A stretch of DNA of 64,000 nt from Acinetobacter brisouii CIP 110357 (GTDB taxonomy: Bacteria > Pseudomonadota > Gammaproteobacteria > Pseudomonadales > Moraxellaceae): positions 1,706,971 through 1,770,970 of the forward strand of contig NZ_KI530762.1 in the NCBI RefSeq assembly GCF_000488275.1, in the 5' to 3' direction. The position numbers and the translations under genes were made by a program. Shown one piece after another: positions 21,062 through 30,895 of this stretch (position 1 is its first letter; every line of letters begins with the position of its first letter). The notes beneath the pieces were generated by a model. It ran no database searches. It saw only the letters and a list, made by a program, of their open reading frames with translations, and was not told the DNA's origin.

Positions 21062-21286
21062 ATGAGTTTTTTGCAGAAATTTTTTGGTGCACAAGACAGC
21101 ACAAATGACCGCAAAAATCATGTGGCATGGGTTGAAAATGATTGTGCATGTAAATCCAATGAACAACTCCTTCAAACTTTAGCTTTAACTCAGGATGAGG
21201 ATGTAATAAAAGGAATCAAGCGCATACTACTTTCACGTGGTTTCAGCCGCAAAGAATTAAATCAGCTGACTTGCCCAATTCAATAG
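21062..21286 (+). CDS. Small conserved-looking protein, function unknown
   Basis: Seventy-four residues from the ATG at 21062, which has AAGG five bases upstream; a TTG at 21044 is a poorer start. It begins MSFLQKFFG (amphipathic), is acidic in the middle with a CACKSN pair of cysteines, and ends in a helical segment, VIKGIKRILLSRGFSRKEL. No domain recognised. A good terminator follows, which supports a real gene. Confidence 0.6.
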   Translation: MSFLQKFFGAQDSTNDRKNHVAWVENDCACKSNEQLLQTLALTQDEDVIKGIKRILLSRGFSRKELNQLTCPIQ

Positions 21287-21300
21287 TCCTGACTTGCAAA

Positions 21301-21335
21301 ATAGCCACCCTCAATGCGGTGGCTATTTTATTTTG
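21301..21335 (+). terminator. Terminator after the small gene
   Basis: ATAGCCACC pairs with GGTGGCTAT across an 8-nt loop, followed by TTTATTTTG. Confidence 0.85.
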
Positions 21336-21416
21336 AGACATATAAGTGTACAAACTCCCCAAGCGCAGCCGATTTCGTTACAATACCGCTTTGTTCTAAA
21401 CATTTAGGTTATTTGC

Positions 21417-22316
21417 GTGAAGTGGTTACAAATACATATTACTGTTGATCAAGCACAAGTTGATTTTACTGAAACATTGTTACTTTCTTTGGGCGCAGTC
21501 AGTGTCACTCTAGATGATGCTGAAGATCAGGCATTGCTTGAGCCACTTCCAGGCGAAACTCCACTTTGGAACAAGGTGATTGTAACAGGCATCTACCAAC
21601 AAGATGACAGCGAACAAATCGATGTTGATAGCCTAATCAAATTTGTTCAGGAACAGCTTCCAGAAGCGCCTGTACGTTTTGACGAACTTGAAGATCAAGC
21701 ATGGGAACGCGCATGGATGGACTATTATGAGCCAATCCAGATCGCTGAAAAATTCTGGATCGTGCCTGAATGGTTAGAAGCACCCGAGGCAGATGCAACC
21801 AACATTAAACTTGATCCAGGTCTAGCGTTTGGTACAGGCAATCACGCAAGTACTTTCTTGTGTTTACAATGGCTCGGCAGCATCGATCTCAAAGACAAAA
21901 TTGTGGTTGATTATGGCTGTGGTTCTGGCATTTTAGGTGTTGCAGCACTGCTATTGGGTGCGAAAAAAGTTTATGCAACGGATATTGATCCGCAAGCTGT
22001 ACTTGCAACCAAACAAAATGCTGAACTCAATGGCGTACTTGACCGTTTGTTTGTTGGCTTACCTGAAGAATTTAACGCCGAGTTCAAGAGTCAACAGGCA
22101 GATGTTTTGGTCGCCAATATTTTAGCTGCCCCTCTCATGGCACTTGCACCAGAATTTGCGAAATTACTTAAAGCTGATGGTGAATTTGCTTTAGCAGGCG
22201 TTATTGAAGAGCAAGTCGAAGATGTTTCTGGAGTTTATCAAGAATTCTTTGATATCTTGAACATCGAAAAACGCGAAGAAAACTGGTGCCGTATTTCAGG
22301 TAAACGCCAAAGCTAA
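21417..22316 (+). CDS. prmA: Ribosomal protein L11 methyltransferase
   Basis: Trimethylates ribosomal protein L11. It is 299 residues (E. coli 293), starting with GTG. An N-terminal recognition domain ([20 protein letters not shown]) is followed by the SAM-binding Rossmann domain with [20 protein letters not shown] near residue 165 and the catalytic-site NILAAPL (Asn-Ile-Leu-Ala-x-Pro-Leu). A 19-bp gap to the next gene suggests co-transcription. Confidence 0.94.
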   Translation: MKWLQIHITVDQAQVDFTETLLLSLGAVSVTLDDAEDQALLEPLPGETPLWNKVIVTGIYQQDDSEQIDVDSLIKFVQEQLPEAPVRFDELEDQAWERAWMDYYEPIQIAEKFWIVPEWLEAPEADATNIKLDPGLAFGTGNHASTFLCLQWLGSIDLKDKIVVDYGCGSGILGVAALLLGAKKVYATDIDPQAVLATKQNAELNGVLDRLFVGLPEEFNAEFKSQQADVLVANILAAPLMALAPEFAKLLKADGEFALAGVIEEQVEDVSGVYQEFFDILNIEKREENWCRISGKRQS

Positions 22317-22335
22317 TCCGTTTTAGGCAATCACT

Positions 22336-23166
22336 ATGTGTGACATACAAACCCAATGCCCAAACTGCAAGACACAATATCTGATTTCTCCAACTCAGCT
22401 GTCGATTGCACAGGGCATGGTTTGTTGTGCCAAATGTGACCAGAATTTTAACGCGTATGAATTATTAAGCCATTCGCCTTATATTGTACAATTAGACAGC
22501 CAATTTCAGAATGTTACCTTACTCACCCATCATCAAATTCATGAGCGTGGCGGTGCAGAAGCAGTACTGGCGATTTTTGACCGTAAACTTGATTCATCAA
22601 ATACCGATTTGCTCAATTACCTAAATAGTCACCAGTTTGGTGAAGAGCATCGGTTTGACTTAAAAAAACCTGATTCTTTTTTTAATTTTTCAAAAAATAC
22701 CTCAACTCGATTTTTTAACTTAAGTATTCACGCATTTTTATTTGTTCTGAATCTGGTCGTGTTTGGATTTGTCGTGAGTCAAATTACCAATAACAATAGC
22801 GACCTGAAACAGCAGTTTCCTTTACTGGCTATTTTTTCAACCCACACATGCAGCATGGTTCAATGCAACACTAAAACCGTCAATGCGTTACAAGTTGAGG
22901 CAACTCATATTTATGACGACTACCCGGGGTTAACCACGATTACAGGAAAGCTGATCAATAATAGCGATCATCCACAAAGTTTACCGAGCATACAAATCAT
23001 TACCGCGCAAAAAGTATTCAGTTTTATACCTACGCATTACCTGCCACTTCCGCAACAACATAAACAACACGTAGATGCAAAACAAACTCAATATTTTCGT
23101 ATCGATATTCCATCACATGACGCGCATCAACCCTTTAAATTGCAACTCAAACCATCGTTAAACTAG
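22336..23166 (+). CDS. Zinc-ribbon, one-pass membrane protein (DUF3426)
   Basis: A 276-residue protein with an N-terminal zinc ribbon, CPNCKTQY then CCAKC (MJ0042 type, residues about 8-40), a single membrane span, FLFVLNLVVFGFVVSQI (about 136-152), and a C-terminal domain of about 110 residues with the DUF3426 beta pattern (VNALQVEATHIYDDYPG, ITGKLINNSDH). The function is not established for the family. It sits between prmA and fis, a common order in relatives. Confidence 0.8.
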   Translation: MCDIQTQCPNCKTQYLISPTQLSIAQGMVCCAKCDQNFNAYELLSHSPYIVQLDSQFQNVTLLTHHQIHERGGAEAVLAIFDRKLDSSNTDLLNYLNSHQFGEEHRFDLKKPDSFFNFSKNTSTRFFNLSIHAFLFVLNLVVFGFVVSQITNNNSDLKQQFPLLAIFSTHTCSMVQCNTKTVNALQVEATHIYDDYPGLTTITGKLINNSDHPQSLPSIQIITAQKVFSFIPTHYLPLPQQHKQHVDAKQTQYFRIDIPSHDAHQPFKLQLKPSLN

Positions 23167-23679
23167 ATCACAGAAAAAAATACCCAAACACCAACCATCA
23201 ATTAAATCTATAGCCTTGTACAAGTTTTCGCTGTTTATGATATTTTTTATTCAGTGGGGGAATTTGTGTTTTTAAATAATCTATAAAAGCAATTTTATAA
23301 ATATTTTCAATTAAAAAAAACGATAAAAAATAGCAATTTTTTGCATTAATTTTACTCACTTTTTATATGACAGTGGTATGATACGCGCCACGAAAGCTTG
23401 ACCACACAAACATCTCGTAGAAATTCCCATAATGAAATAAATTGCCAGATGTGCATTATCCCCATATTGCGCATGTAGCAGTTTTTTTATTTTAAAATTT
23501 GGGCTGTAACATTTCTTTAACAAAAGTTACGCTTATTTTTTAACCAATACAGATAATGTATGGCAAGCTAGTTACTTATTTTTAATATTCTCTTCACAAG
23601 CTGAATTGGGTATTTTTTAACCTTTTATAAACTCAACCACTTTTACCCTAGTGGTTATAGATTATTCGGATTAAAACGC
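23167..23679. other. Upstream region of fis
   Basis: A 513-bp AT-rich gap without a convincing frame. It holds one strong promoter-like site at about 23377, so fis probably has a leader of nearly 300 nt. Confidence 0.5.
23377..23392 (+). promoter_or_regulatory. Candidate fis promoter -10 with GC-rich discriminator
   Basis: TATGAT (23377-23382) followed directly by ACGCGCCACG, a GC-rich discriminator in otherwise AT-rich DNA. Such discriminators mark promoters under stringent control in enterobacteria, including fis. No clear -35 is seen, so this is tentative. Confidence 0.4.
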
Positions 23680-23949
23680 ATGAATAGCAAATCTCCTATT
23701 TTTACTGCACAATCTGATGTAGCGCTTCGCATCCACGTGGATCGCGCAGTTCGTCATTATTTTGCACAACTGCAAGGCGAGCAACCTGCTCAGGTATATG
23801 ACATGGTGCTAGCAGAAATGGAGAAACCTCTTTTATCTGTTGTTTTAGAATACACTCGCGGCAACCAAACTCGCGCTGCTGAAATTCTAGGACTAAACCG
23901 TGGTACTTTGCGTAAAAAGTTAAAAGCTCACGGTTTAATGAGTGAATAA
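23680..23949 (+). CDS. fis: DNA-binding protein Fis
   Basis: A small nucleoid-associated protein that bends DNA and aids recombination and growth-phase control. It is 89 residues. The C-terminal helix-turn-helix, [20 protein letters not shown], is nearly the family consensus; the N-terminal half is shorter and more variable than in E. coli (98 residues). It has its own upstream region and a terminator 9 bp downstream, so it is monocistronic, unlike enteric dusB-fis. Confidence 0.93.
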   Translation: MNSKSPIFTAQSDVALRIHVDRAVRHYFAQLQGEQPAQVYDMVLAEMEKPLLSVVLEYTRGNQTRAAEILGLNRGTLRKKLKAHGLMSE

Positions 23950-23957
23950 ATGATAAA

Positions 23958-23987
23958 ATGCTCACGTCGTCGTGGGCATTTTTTTTG
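23958..23987 (+). terminator. Terminator of fis
   Basis: ATGCTCACG-TCGT-CGTGGGCAT (one G-U pair) followed by eight T. Confidence 0.85.
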
Positions 23988-24018
23988 CCTAAATGTTTAA
24001 TCTGAAGACTTGAAAATC

Positions 24019-25593
24019 ATGACTATTAAGCGCGCTTTAATCTCAGTTTCTGATAAGACTGGTATTGTTGAATTTGCTCAAGAACTTGCAAATTTGGGTA
24101 TTGAACTTCTTTCTACTGGCGGTACATATAAGTTGCTTAAAGACAACAATATTGCTGTCGTTGAAGTATCTGAACATACTGGTTTCCCTGAAATGATGGA
24201 TGGTCGTGTTAAAACCCTACATCCAAAAATTCACGGTGGTATCCTTGCTCGCCGCGGCCTAGACGAAGCGGTTATGCAAGAACACAACATCGACCCGATT
24301 GATCTTGTGATCGTGAACCTTTATCCATTTGCAGCAACTGTTGCAAAACCAAACTGTTCACTTGCAGATGCGATTGAAAACATCGACATCGGTGGTCCTA
24401 CTATGGTTCGTGCTGCGGCTAAAAACCATGCATCTGTAGGCATCATCGTCAATGCGTCTGACTACGCAACTGTTGTCGCTGAACTTAAAGCAAACGGCGC
24501 ATTGTCTTACGAAACCCGTTTTGACTTGGCTGTTAAAGCATTTGAACATACTGCTCAATACGACGGTATGATCGCTTCTTACCTTGGCGCTCGCGTAGGT
24601 AAAGAAGAAGGTCAAGCAGAAAAATTTGCTCGTACTTTCAACACACAATTAGTGAAAGCACAAGACCTTCGTTACGGTGAAAACCCGCATCAATCAGCTG
24701 CTTTCTATGTTGATCCTGCTGCAAAAGAAGCATCAGTTTCTACATCTAAACAGTTACAAGGTAAAGAATTATCTTATAACAACATCGCGGATACCGATGC
24801 AGCACTTGAATGTGTGAAATCTTTCGCTAAACCTGCATGTGTCATTGTAAAACATGCCAACCCTTGTGGCGTTGCGGTATCTTTAGACGGTATCAAAGCT
24901 GCCTATGACCTTGCATATGCAACTGATCCAGAATCTGCATTTGGTGGCATCATTGCATTTAACCGCGAGTTAGATGTTGAAACAGCGAAAGCCATTGTTG
25001 AACGTCAGTTCGTTGAAGTGATCATCGCACCAAGCATTGCTGAAGGCGTACTTGAAGTGACTGGCGCGAAGAAAAATGTTCGCGTATTGGTTTGTGGTGA
25101 ACTTCCTGCAATCGATGCACGTGCACCACAACTTGACTACAAACGCGTAAATGGCGGCTTGTTGGTTCAAGACCAAGACTTGGGCATGATCAAAGCTTCT
25201 GACTTGAAAGTTGTGACTAAAGTTGCTCCAACTGAACAAGAAATTGATGACCTGATCTTTGCTTGGAAAGTTGCAAAATACGTGAAGTCAAACGCGATTG
25301 TTTATGCAAAAGGTCGTCAAACTATCGGTGTTGGCGCAGGTCAAATGAGCCGCGTAAACTCAGCTCGTATTGCTGCAATTAAAGCAGAACATGCGGGTCT
25401 AGTGGTTGAAGGTGCAGTTATGGCATCTGACGCATTCTTCCCGTTCCGTGATGGTATCGACAATGCTGCAAAAGCAGGCATTAAATGTATCATCCAACCG
25501 GGCGGTTCTATGCGCGATGAAGAAGTGATTGCAGCAGCAGATGAACACGGTATTGCGATGGTGTTCACAGGTATGCGTCATTTCCGTCACTAA
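24019..25593 (+). CDS. purH: Bifunctional AICAR transformylase / IMP cyclohydrolase
   Basis: Catalyses the last two steps of IMP synthesis. From ATG 24019 it is 524 residues (a TTG at 24010 adds three). The N-terminal cyclohydrolase domain is [16 protein letters not shown], with STGGT and [14 protein letters not shown]. The C-terminal transformylase has KHANPCGVA (the catalytic Lys-His region) and ends in [17 protein letters not shown], the family terminus. It is followed by purD after a 97-bp gap with a hairpin. Confidence 0.96.
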   Translation: MTIKRALISVSDKTGIVEFAQELANLGIELLSTGGTYKLLKDNNIAVVEVSEHTGFPEMMDGRVKTLHPKIHGGILARRGLDEAVMQEHNIDPIDLVIVNLYPFAATVAKPNCSLADAIENIDIGGPTMVRAAAKNHASVGIIVNASDYATVVAELKANGALSYETRFDLAVKAFEHTAQYDGMIASYLGARVGKEEGQAEKFARTFNTQLVKAQDLRYGENPHQSAAFYVDPAAKEASVSTSKQLQGKELSYNNIADTDAALECVKSFAKPACVIVKHANPCGVAVSLDGIKAAYDLAYATDPESAFGGIIAFNRELDVETAKAIVERQFVEVIIAPSIAEGVLEVTGAKKNVRVLVCGELPAIDARAPQLDYKRVNGGLLVQDQDLGMIKASDLKVVTKVAPTEQEIDDLIFAWKVAKYVKSNAIVYAKGRQTIGVGAGQMSRVNSARIAAIKAEHAGLVVEGAVMASDAFFPFRDGIDNAAKAGIKCIIQPGGSMRDEEVIAAADEHGIAMVFTGMRHFRH

Positions 25594-25624
25594 TTGAACA
25601 ACAATTAAGACATTATAGATCATT

Positions 25625-25664
25625 GCACAAAGTCCTCTCTATTTCATAGCTGAGGGCTTTGTGC
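25625..25664 (+). other. Hairpin in the purH-purD gap
   Basis: GCACAAAGTCCTC (25625-25637) pairs with GAGGGCTTTGTGC (25652-25664), 13 bp with one G-U, 14-nt loop. No T tract follows and the purD ATG is only 27 bp downstream. It may be an RNA structure that tunes purD translation or mRNA stability. Confidence 0.5.
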
Positions 25665-25690
25665 CCTTTCGATTCATGGAGTATGAACCG

Positions 25691-26974
25691 ATGAATATTC
25701 TCGTTTTGGGTAGCGGTGGTCGTGAACATGCCTTGGCATGGAAAATCGCGCAAGATGCAAAAGTCAGCAAAGTCTTTGTAGCACCAGGTAACGCAGGTAC
25801 TGCAACGGAAGAAAAATGTGAAAATGTACAACTGGATATTCTCGACAATCCAGCCATCATTGAATTCGCAAAAAATAATGATGTCGCTTTAGTTGTTGTC
25901 GGTCCAGAAGCGCCACTTGTCAATGGTGTGGTCGACGCTGGTCGTGCTGCAGGTCTTAAAATTTGGGGTCCAACTCAATACGCTGCACAACTTGAAGGTT
26001 CAAAAGCTTTTGCCAAGCATTTCTTGAAACGTCATAACATTCCAACTGCATTCTATGATGTGTTCACAGAAGTAGACGCAGCGAAAGCCTTTGTTGAACA
26101 GCATGGCGCACCAATCGTCATTAAGGCGGATGGTCTTGCAGCAGGCAAAGGCGTAATCGTTGCCATGAGCAAAGACGAAGCGTTTGCTGCTATTGATGAC
26201 ATGTTGGCAGGCAACAAGTTTGGCGATGCTGGCTCACGTGTGGTGATTGAACAGTTCCTTGCAGGCGAAGAAGCATCGTTCATCTGTATGATCGACGGTC
26301 AAAACATTTTACCAATGGCAACTTCACAAGATCACAAACGTATCTTTGAAGGTGACCAAGGTCCAAACACAGGCGGTATGGGTGCATATTCTCCTGCTCC
26401 TGTCGTGACTGCTGATGTATTTGAACGTGTGATGACCCAGATCATGCGCCCAACTGTTGATGGTATGGCAGCAGATGGTCATGTCTATACAGGTTTCTTG
26501 TATGCAGGCTTAATGATTGACGAACAAGGTCAACCTCGTGTCATCGAGTTCAACTGCCGCTTTGGTGATCCAGAAACCCAACCGATCATGATGCGTTTAC
26601 AATCTTCGTTGGTTGACTTGGTTGAAGCTGGTCTTGAAGGCAACTTACCTGCAGAAGCACAGTGGGACGAGCGTAAATCGATTGGTATCGTACTTGCGGC
26701 TGAAGGTTATCCTGAAAGCGTTCGTAAAGGCGATGTGATTTCGGGTCTAGGTCAATCTCCTGAAGGCACAAAAGTCTTTCATGCAGGCACAGCAACCAAT
26801 GCCAAAGGACAAATCATCACTTCAGGTGGTCGCGTACTCTGCGTGACAGCGTTGGGTGACAGCGTTCTTGAAGCACAAGTCAATGCATTGGAAGTCTGTG
26901 GTCAGATTACCTTTGATGGTATGCAATACCGTAGTGACATCGGTTACCGTGCGATTGCCCGCGAACAAGCGTAA
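25691..26974 (+). CDS. purD: Phosphoribosylamine-glycine ligase (GAR synthetase)
   Basis: Second step of purine synthesis. From ATG 25691 it is 427 residues; an in-frame ATG at 25661 would add 10 residues that overlap the hairpin and are not conserved. N-terminal MNILVLGSGGREHALAWKI, ATP-grasp core IVIKADGLAAGKGV and GDPETQPIMMRL for metal and substrate are all present. Probably expressed with purH. Confidence 0.95.
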   Translation: MNILVLGSGGREHALAWKIAQDAKVSKVFVAPGNAGTATEEKCENVQLDILDNPAIIEFAKNNDVALVVVGPEAPLVNGVVDAGRAAGLKIWGPTQYAAQLEGSKAFAKHFLKRHNIPTAFYDVFTEVDAAKAFVEQHGAPIVIKADGLAAGKGVIVAMSKDEAFAAIDDMLAGNKFGDAGSRVVIEQFLAGEEASFICMIDGQNILPMATSQDHKRIFEGDQGPNTGGMGAYSPAPVVTADVFERVMTQIMRPTVDGMAADGHVYTGFLYAGLMIDEQGQPRVIEFNCRFGDPETQPIMMRLQSSLVDLVEAGLEGNLPAEAQWDERKSIGIVLAAEGYPESVRKGDVISGLGQSPEGTKVFHAGTATNAKGQIITSGGRVLCVTALGDSVLEAQVNALEVCGQITFDGMQYRSDIGYRAIAREQA

Positions 26975-26991
26975 ACTCCGATTTTTATCCT

Positions 26992-27024
26992 AAAAACGCT
27001 CTTTCGAGGGCGTTTTTATTTTTG
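26992..27024 (+). terminator. Terminator of purD
   Basis: AAAAACGCTC pairs with GGGCGTTTTT (one G-U, one bulge possible), followed by ATTTTTG. Confidence 0.8.
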
Positions 27025-27438
27025 CAGTCTTAACCACAAATTTTCATATGATTTGTGTTTTTTATTGTTTTGACTTAAAAAGACAAAACTTTATACTGCC
27101 AGCTTTCTAGCTCAGATATACTTTTGTGAAAATATTTCGATGAAAATCAATTGTGCAACATACAGATTCTATATGCTCCCCTATTGTGCATTTTATTTTC
27201 TTGGTATCATGAGCACAATTTTCACACTGATGTAACTGATCTATGACTTGTCTGTCTGCTACACATCAGTCTTGACAAGTATCAACATCATTTTCAATAC
27301 ACTCATCGATAATCGATTTCAGCATATTTGCTGCTATGTAGTAGTGCGTAGAAATTATGATCGGTCAGTGAATGTATTTGTCATGTTCTGAAGTTTCATC
27401 CAAACACTGAACATTATTGACTTAGGGACACACACCTC
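27025..27438. other. Upstream region of metQ
   Basis: A 414-bp AT-rich gap. ACTTGTC (27246-27252) and GACAAGT (27274-27280) form an inverted repeat with a 21-nt spacer. I looked for a SAM riboswitch and do not recognise one. No gene seen. Confidence 0.45.
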
Positions 27439-28314
27439 ATGAAAAAATTATTGGGCGTTGTTTTAGGTACAAGCGTACTCCTTGCGGCTGGTTGCAGTAA
27501 AAATGCACCTGAACAAAGCAACAACACGAAAGCTGCCGATGCAGGTCAACCACAAAAAATCGTATTGGCATCGACAGGTTCAGACGCTGATATCTGGCGT
27601 TATATTGCAACATTGCCTGAGACCAAAAAAGCAGGGATTGACCTCAAAGTCCAAAACTTCACTGACTATGTTGCCATGAACACTGCGATTGCCAACAAAG
27701 AAGTCGATGCAAATGCATTCCAGTCATATGCTTACTTGGTGGCATATAACGCAAGCAATGAGAAGAAAATTGCGCCTGTTTCGACAACTTACCTTGAACC
27801 AATGGGTATTTACTCAAGCAAATACAAGAAAGTTGATCAGTTCCCACAAGGTGCAAGCGTTGCTATTCCTAACGATGCAGCCAATGAAGCACGCGCGTTA
27901 TTGTTATTACAAAGCGCAGGCTTAATCAAACTAAAAACTGGTTTTGACCCAGCCAAAGGCACACCAAACGACATCACTGACAATGCCAAGAAAATTGACA
28001 TTAAACCAATTCAAATGGCAACTGCAGTACGCGCAAAAAATGATGTTGACGCCATTGTTCTAGGCAACACTTTGGCAATGGAAGGTGGTTTGAATGTACT
28101 GAAAGATTCTATCTATTATGAGCCAGTCGATCAGTCAACCAAACTCAATGTCAACATTGTTGCAACTGCTGACTCACGTAAAAATGACCCTGCACTAAAA
28201 AAACTGGGTGAGCTTTACCACACTGAAGCAGTGAAGAAATATGTTCAAGAACATTTTGCGGGCACAAAAGTAGATGTAAATAAACCAATCAGCTACCTGA
28301 CTGAAAGCAAATAG
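27439..28314 (+). CDS. metQ: Methionine ABC importer, substrate-binding lipoprotein
   Basis: A 291-residue NLPA-family lipoprotein that captures D/L-methionine in the periplasm. Signal peptide MKKLLGVVLGTSVLLAAGC with lipobox LAAGC (Cys19). ANKEVDANAFQSYAYL and VAIPNDAANEARALLLLQ are family landmarks. It comes first here (Q-N-I), the reverse of E. coli metNIQ. Methionine is the best guess for this family; other amino acids or peptides are possible. Confidence 0.88.
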   Translation: MKKLLGVVLGTSVLLAAGCSKNAPEQSNNTKAADAGQPQKIVLASTGSDADIWRYIATLPETKKAGIDLKVQNFTDYVAMNTAIANKEVDANAFQSYAYLVAYNASNEKKIAPVSTTYLEPMGIYSSKYKKVDQFPQGASVAIPNDAANEARALLLLQSAGLIKLKTGFDPAKGTPNDITDNAKKIDIKPIQMATAVRAKNDVDAIVLGNTLAMEGGLNVLKDSIYYEPVDQSTKLNVNIVATADSRKNDPALKKLGELYHTEAVKKYVQEHFAGTKVDVNKPISYLTESK

Positions 28315-28333
28315 TCATATAATGTTGTCAACG

Positions 28334-28365
28334 AACAGGCAAAGCTTCTTTGCCTGTTTTTTCTT
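28334..28365 (+). terminator. Terminator-like hairpin between metQ and metN
   Basis: AACAGGCAAAG-CTT-CTTTGCCTGTT followed by TTTTCTTTTT. It stands inside the operon, so it would reduce metNI relative to metQ. Confidence 0.8.
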
Positions 28366-28386
28366 TTTCGCATAGTTTTTGACCAC

Positions 28387-29412
28387 ATGATTCAATTTAA
28401 AAACATTTCAAAACACTATCAGCTCAAAGGGCAAACACTGCGCGCGCTCGATCAGATCAATCTCGAGATTCCTGAAGGCAGTATCTTTGGCATTATTGGC
28501 TATAGTGGCGCAGGTAAAAGTACGTTAATTCGTTTGATCAACTTGTTGGAACGTCCAACAGAAGGTCAGGTTATCATTCATGACAAAGATTTTACTGCTT
28601 TAGATGCGCGTGCATTACGTCAAGAGCGTGCCAATATTGGCATGATTTTCCAGCACTTCAATTTGCTTGAAACCAAGACAGTAGCAGAAAATATTGAAAT
28701 GCCAATGAAATTACTCGGCGTCAGTAAAGAAAAACGCCAGGCTCGTTTAGATGAACTGCTGTCCTTTATTGATCTGAGCCATAAAAAAAATGCCTACCCT
28801 GACGAACTGTCTGGTGGTCAAAAACAGCGTGTCGGGATTGCCCGTGCGCTTGCCAATCATCCTAAAATTTTGCTGTGCGATGAAGCAACCTCTGCACTTG
28901 ACCCACAGACGACACAATCTGTCTTGGCTTTATTGAAAAAAATCAATAAAGAACAAAATATTACGATTGTTATGGTCACCCACGAAATGGACGTGATCGA
29001 AAGCGTCTGTGATTATGTTGCGGTCATGGAGTCTGGAAAAGTCATTGAAACAGGTAAAACGGTTGATATTTTCAGTAAGCCACAGCAACCGACCACCAAA
29101 AACTTTATTCAGACTGTGCTACAGCAACAATTGCCACGCAATATTCTCAAGCAGCTTGAACATCAGCATGAACACAGCATTTATTGCTTGCAGTTTTTAG
29201 GTCAATCGGCACAGCAACCTGTGATTCAGGCCATGATCAAACAGTTTGATATTAGCCTGAATATTTTGTTTGCCAACATGACTGAAATTGACGGTACAGT
29301 GATTGGTCAGATGTTTGTACAGATTTTGGGTGATTCTGCCATCGTCGCTCAAGCAACAGACTACCTCAAACAGCAAGGGGTTGAAGTTCGTCAGCAAGGA
29401 GAACAATCATGA
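28387..29412 (+). CDS. metN: Methionine ABC importer, ATP-binding subunit
   Basis: A 341-residue ABC ATPase. Walker A GYSGAGKST (38-46), signature LSGGQKQR, Walker B ILLCDEATSALD, and a C-terminal NIL-type regulatory domain (about 260-340), which in E. coli MetN binds methionine and inhibits transport. Overlaps metI by 4 bp (ATGA). Confidence 0.93.
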   Translation: MIQFKNISKHYQLKGQTLRALDQINLEIPEGSIFGIIGYSGAGKSTLIRLINLLERPTEGQVIIHDKDFTALDARALRQERANIGMIFQHFNLLETKTVAENIEMPMKLLGVSKEKRQARLDELLSFIDLSHKKNAYPDELSGGQKQRVGIARALANHPKILLCDEATSALDPQTTQSVLALLKKINKEQNITIVMVTHEMDVIESVCDYVAVMESGKVIETGKTVDIFSKPQQPTTKNFIQTVLQQQLPRNILKQLEHQHEHSIYCLQFLGQSAQQPVIQAMIKQFDISLNILFANMTEIDGTVIGQMFVQILGDSAIVAQATDYLKQQGVEVRQQGEQS

Positions 29413-30104
29413 GAGACTGGATTGTACAATGGTTGACTGAAGTGACTCAGCCGTTCTGGCACAGCTCTTTAAGCATTGATCAGTTTGTCACAGCCTTGCA
29501 AGAAACCTTTCAAATGGTGTTCTTCTCCCTGATTTTTGGGGGAATCTGGGGGCTGATTCAGGCAATTATTTTATTGGTTACACGCCCAGCAGGGATTTTG
29601 CCAAACCCTGTGATTTATCATGTACTCAATCCGATTGTAAATGCCTTGCGTTCTTTACCTTTCATTATTTTGCTGATTGCGGTGATTCCATTTACTCAGT
29701 GGCTGGTGGGAACATCGATTGGTACGTGGGCAGCGATTGTGCCTCTAACTATCTATGTCGGGCCATATATGGGACGCCTGATCGAAACTTCATTGCTTGA
29801 AGTTAATGAAGGAATTATCGAATCGGCACAGTCAATGGGTGCAACACCGTGGCAAATCATTTTCAAGTTTATTTTGCCTGAAGCGCGTAGCTCCCTGATT
29901 TTAAACATGACCACTGCTACCATTAGTCTGATCGGTGCAACTGCTATGGCAGGTGCTGTCGGTGCAGGCGGGATTGGTGACTTGGCAATTTCTTATGGTT
30001 ATCAGCGCTTCGACAGTAGCGTAGTAATTTTAACCGTGATTGTGCTATTGATTTTGGTTCAGATTGTACAAACACTCGGTACTTGGCTTGCCAAATTACG
30101 TTAA
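29409..30104 (+). CDS. metI: Methionine ABC importer, permease subunit
   Basis: A 231-residue inner-membrane permease with five or six hydrophobic spans. The EAA-type coupling motif, ESAQSMGATPWQIIFKFILP, is near residue 140. The start overlaps the metN stop, so translation is coupled. Confidence 0.93.
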   Translation: MRDWIVQWLTEVTQPFWHSSLSIDQFVTALQETFQMVFFSLIFGGIWGLIQAIILLVTRPAGILPNPVIYHVLNPIVNALRSLPFIILLIAVIPFTQWLVGTSIGTWAAIVPLTIYVGPYMGRLIETSLLEVNEGIIESAQSMGATPWQIIFKFILPEARSSLILNMTTATISLIGATAMAGAVGAGGIGDLAISYGYQRFDSSVVILTVIVLLILVQIVQTLGTWLAKLR

Positions 30105-30119
30105 ATCAATGCTATAAAT

Positions 30120-30149
30120 AAAAAATGCCATCCCATGATGGCATTTTTT
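30120..30149. terminator. Bidirectional terminator after metI
   Basis: AAAAAATGCCATC-CCAT-GATGGCATTTTTT between convergent metI and the CarO-like gene. Confidence 0.9.
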
Positions 30150-30160
30150 ATGCGTGATGA

Positions 30161-30895
30161 TTAGAAGCGGTAAATCACGCCGACTTTGGCAGAAGGTAAC
30201 CATTTGTATTTATCTTCATTGGCGATTTTATTTTCCTGTGCTTTTAAGTCGCTTTGGAACTGGGCATTGGTTCCGCCTGAGTTGACCGTTGCATTCGAGG
30301 TCAACGTCACCGCTGGATTATCGGTATAGTATGCCCCCACTTCACCAAAGACACCCCAATGCTCGCTCAGCATTGGATGCGCACCAATTCCGACATATGG
30401 GGCAATCTCGTTTTTGTATTTCATTTGGCCTGTAATATTGCCTGTAATGTTGTATTTGTTGTCATTAACAAAAACATTGCCATCGTTGGACTTTGAGGTC
30501 AGCTTGTAATCATTGTCCAGATATGCTGCCCCTGCTGCAACATATACCGACTTGGCAAAGTGATTACTGCTTGCTCCCCAAGGGTGCATTTCTGCATTTA
30601 AATAGACGTTATTGTTGTTGTGCTGATTAAGGTCATATTTAGTTCCATGACTCTTAATATTATTACGCCAGTTAATATCACCACCGTTATAGCCCAAGCT
30701 TACACCTACATAAGGGTTCACATCCCATGTAAATGCCCCGCCATAACCAGTTGTCCCTGCTTCAGCACGAAATGAACTTGGCAAATAAGTTTTATAAGTA
30801 TTGCCTGGTTCCGTAATGACTGGCTCATCTGCCATGACCACACCTGTAATTGAAACCAGTGCCGAGGCAACCAGAATTTTCTGAATGTTCTTCAT
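30161..30895 (-). CDS. CarO-family outer-membrane beta-barrel protein
   Basis: Starting at ATG 30895, which has AGGAGAAG upstream, it is 244 residues; a start at 30955 is less likely. Signal peptide MKNIQKILVASALVSITGVVMA, then RAEAGTTGYGGAF, VNPYVGVSLGYNGGDINW, HNNNNVYLNAEMHPWGAS and GVFGEVGAYYT, all close to my memory of A. baumannii CarO. It ends KVGVIYRF with the C-terminal aromatic residue for barrel assembly. CarO forms a small channel tied to basic amino-acid uptake and carbapenem susceptibility; Acinetobacter can carry more than one relative, so it may be a paralogue. Confidence 0.8.
   Translation of the reverse strand: MKNIQKILVASALVSITGVVMADEPVITEPGNTYKTYLPSSFRAEAGTTGYGGAFTWDVNPYVGVSLGYNGGDINWRNNIKSHGTKYDLNQHNNNNVYLNAEMHPWGASSNHFAKSVYVAAGAAYLDNDYKLTSKSNDGNVFVNDNKYNITGNITGQMKYKNEIAPYVGIGAHPMLSEHWGVFGEVGAYYTDNPAVTLTSNATVNSGGTNAQFQSDLKAQENKIANEDKYKWLPSAKVGVIYRF

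Noticed and set aside
27025..27438. SAM riboswitch before metQ
   Set aside because: I cannot find the paired helices or conserved core; only a weak inverted repeat is present.
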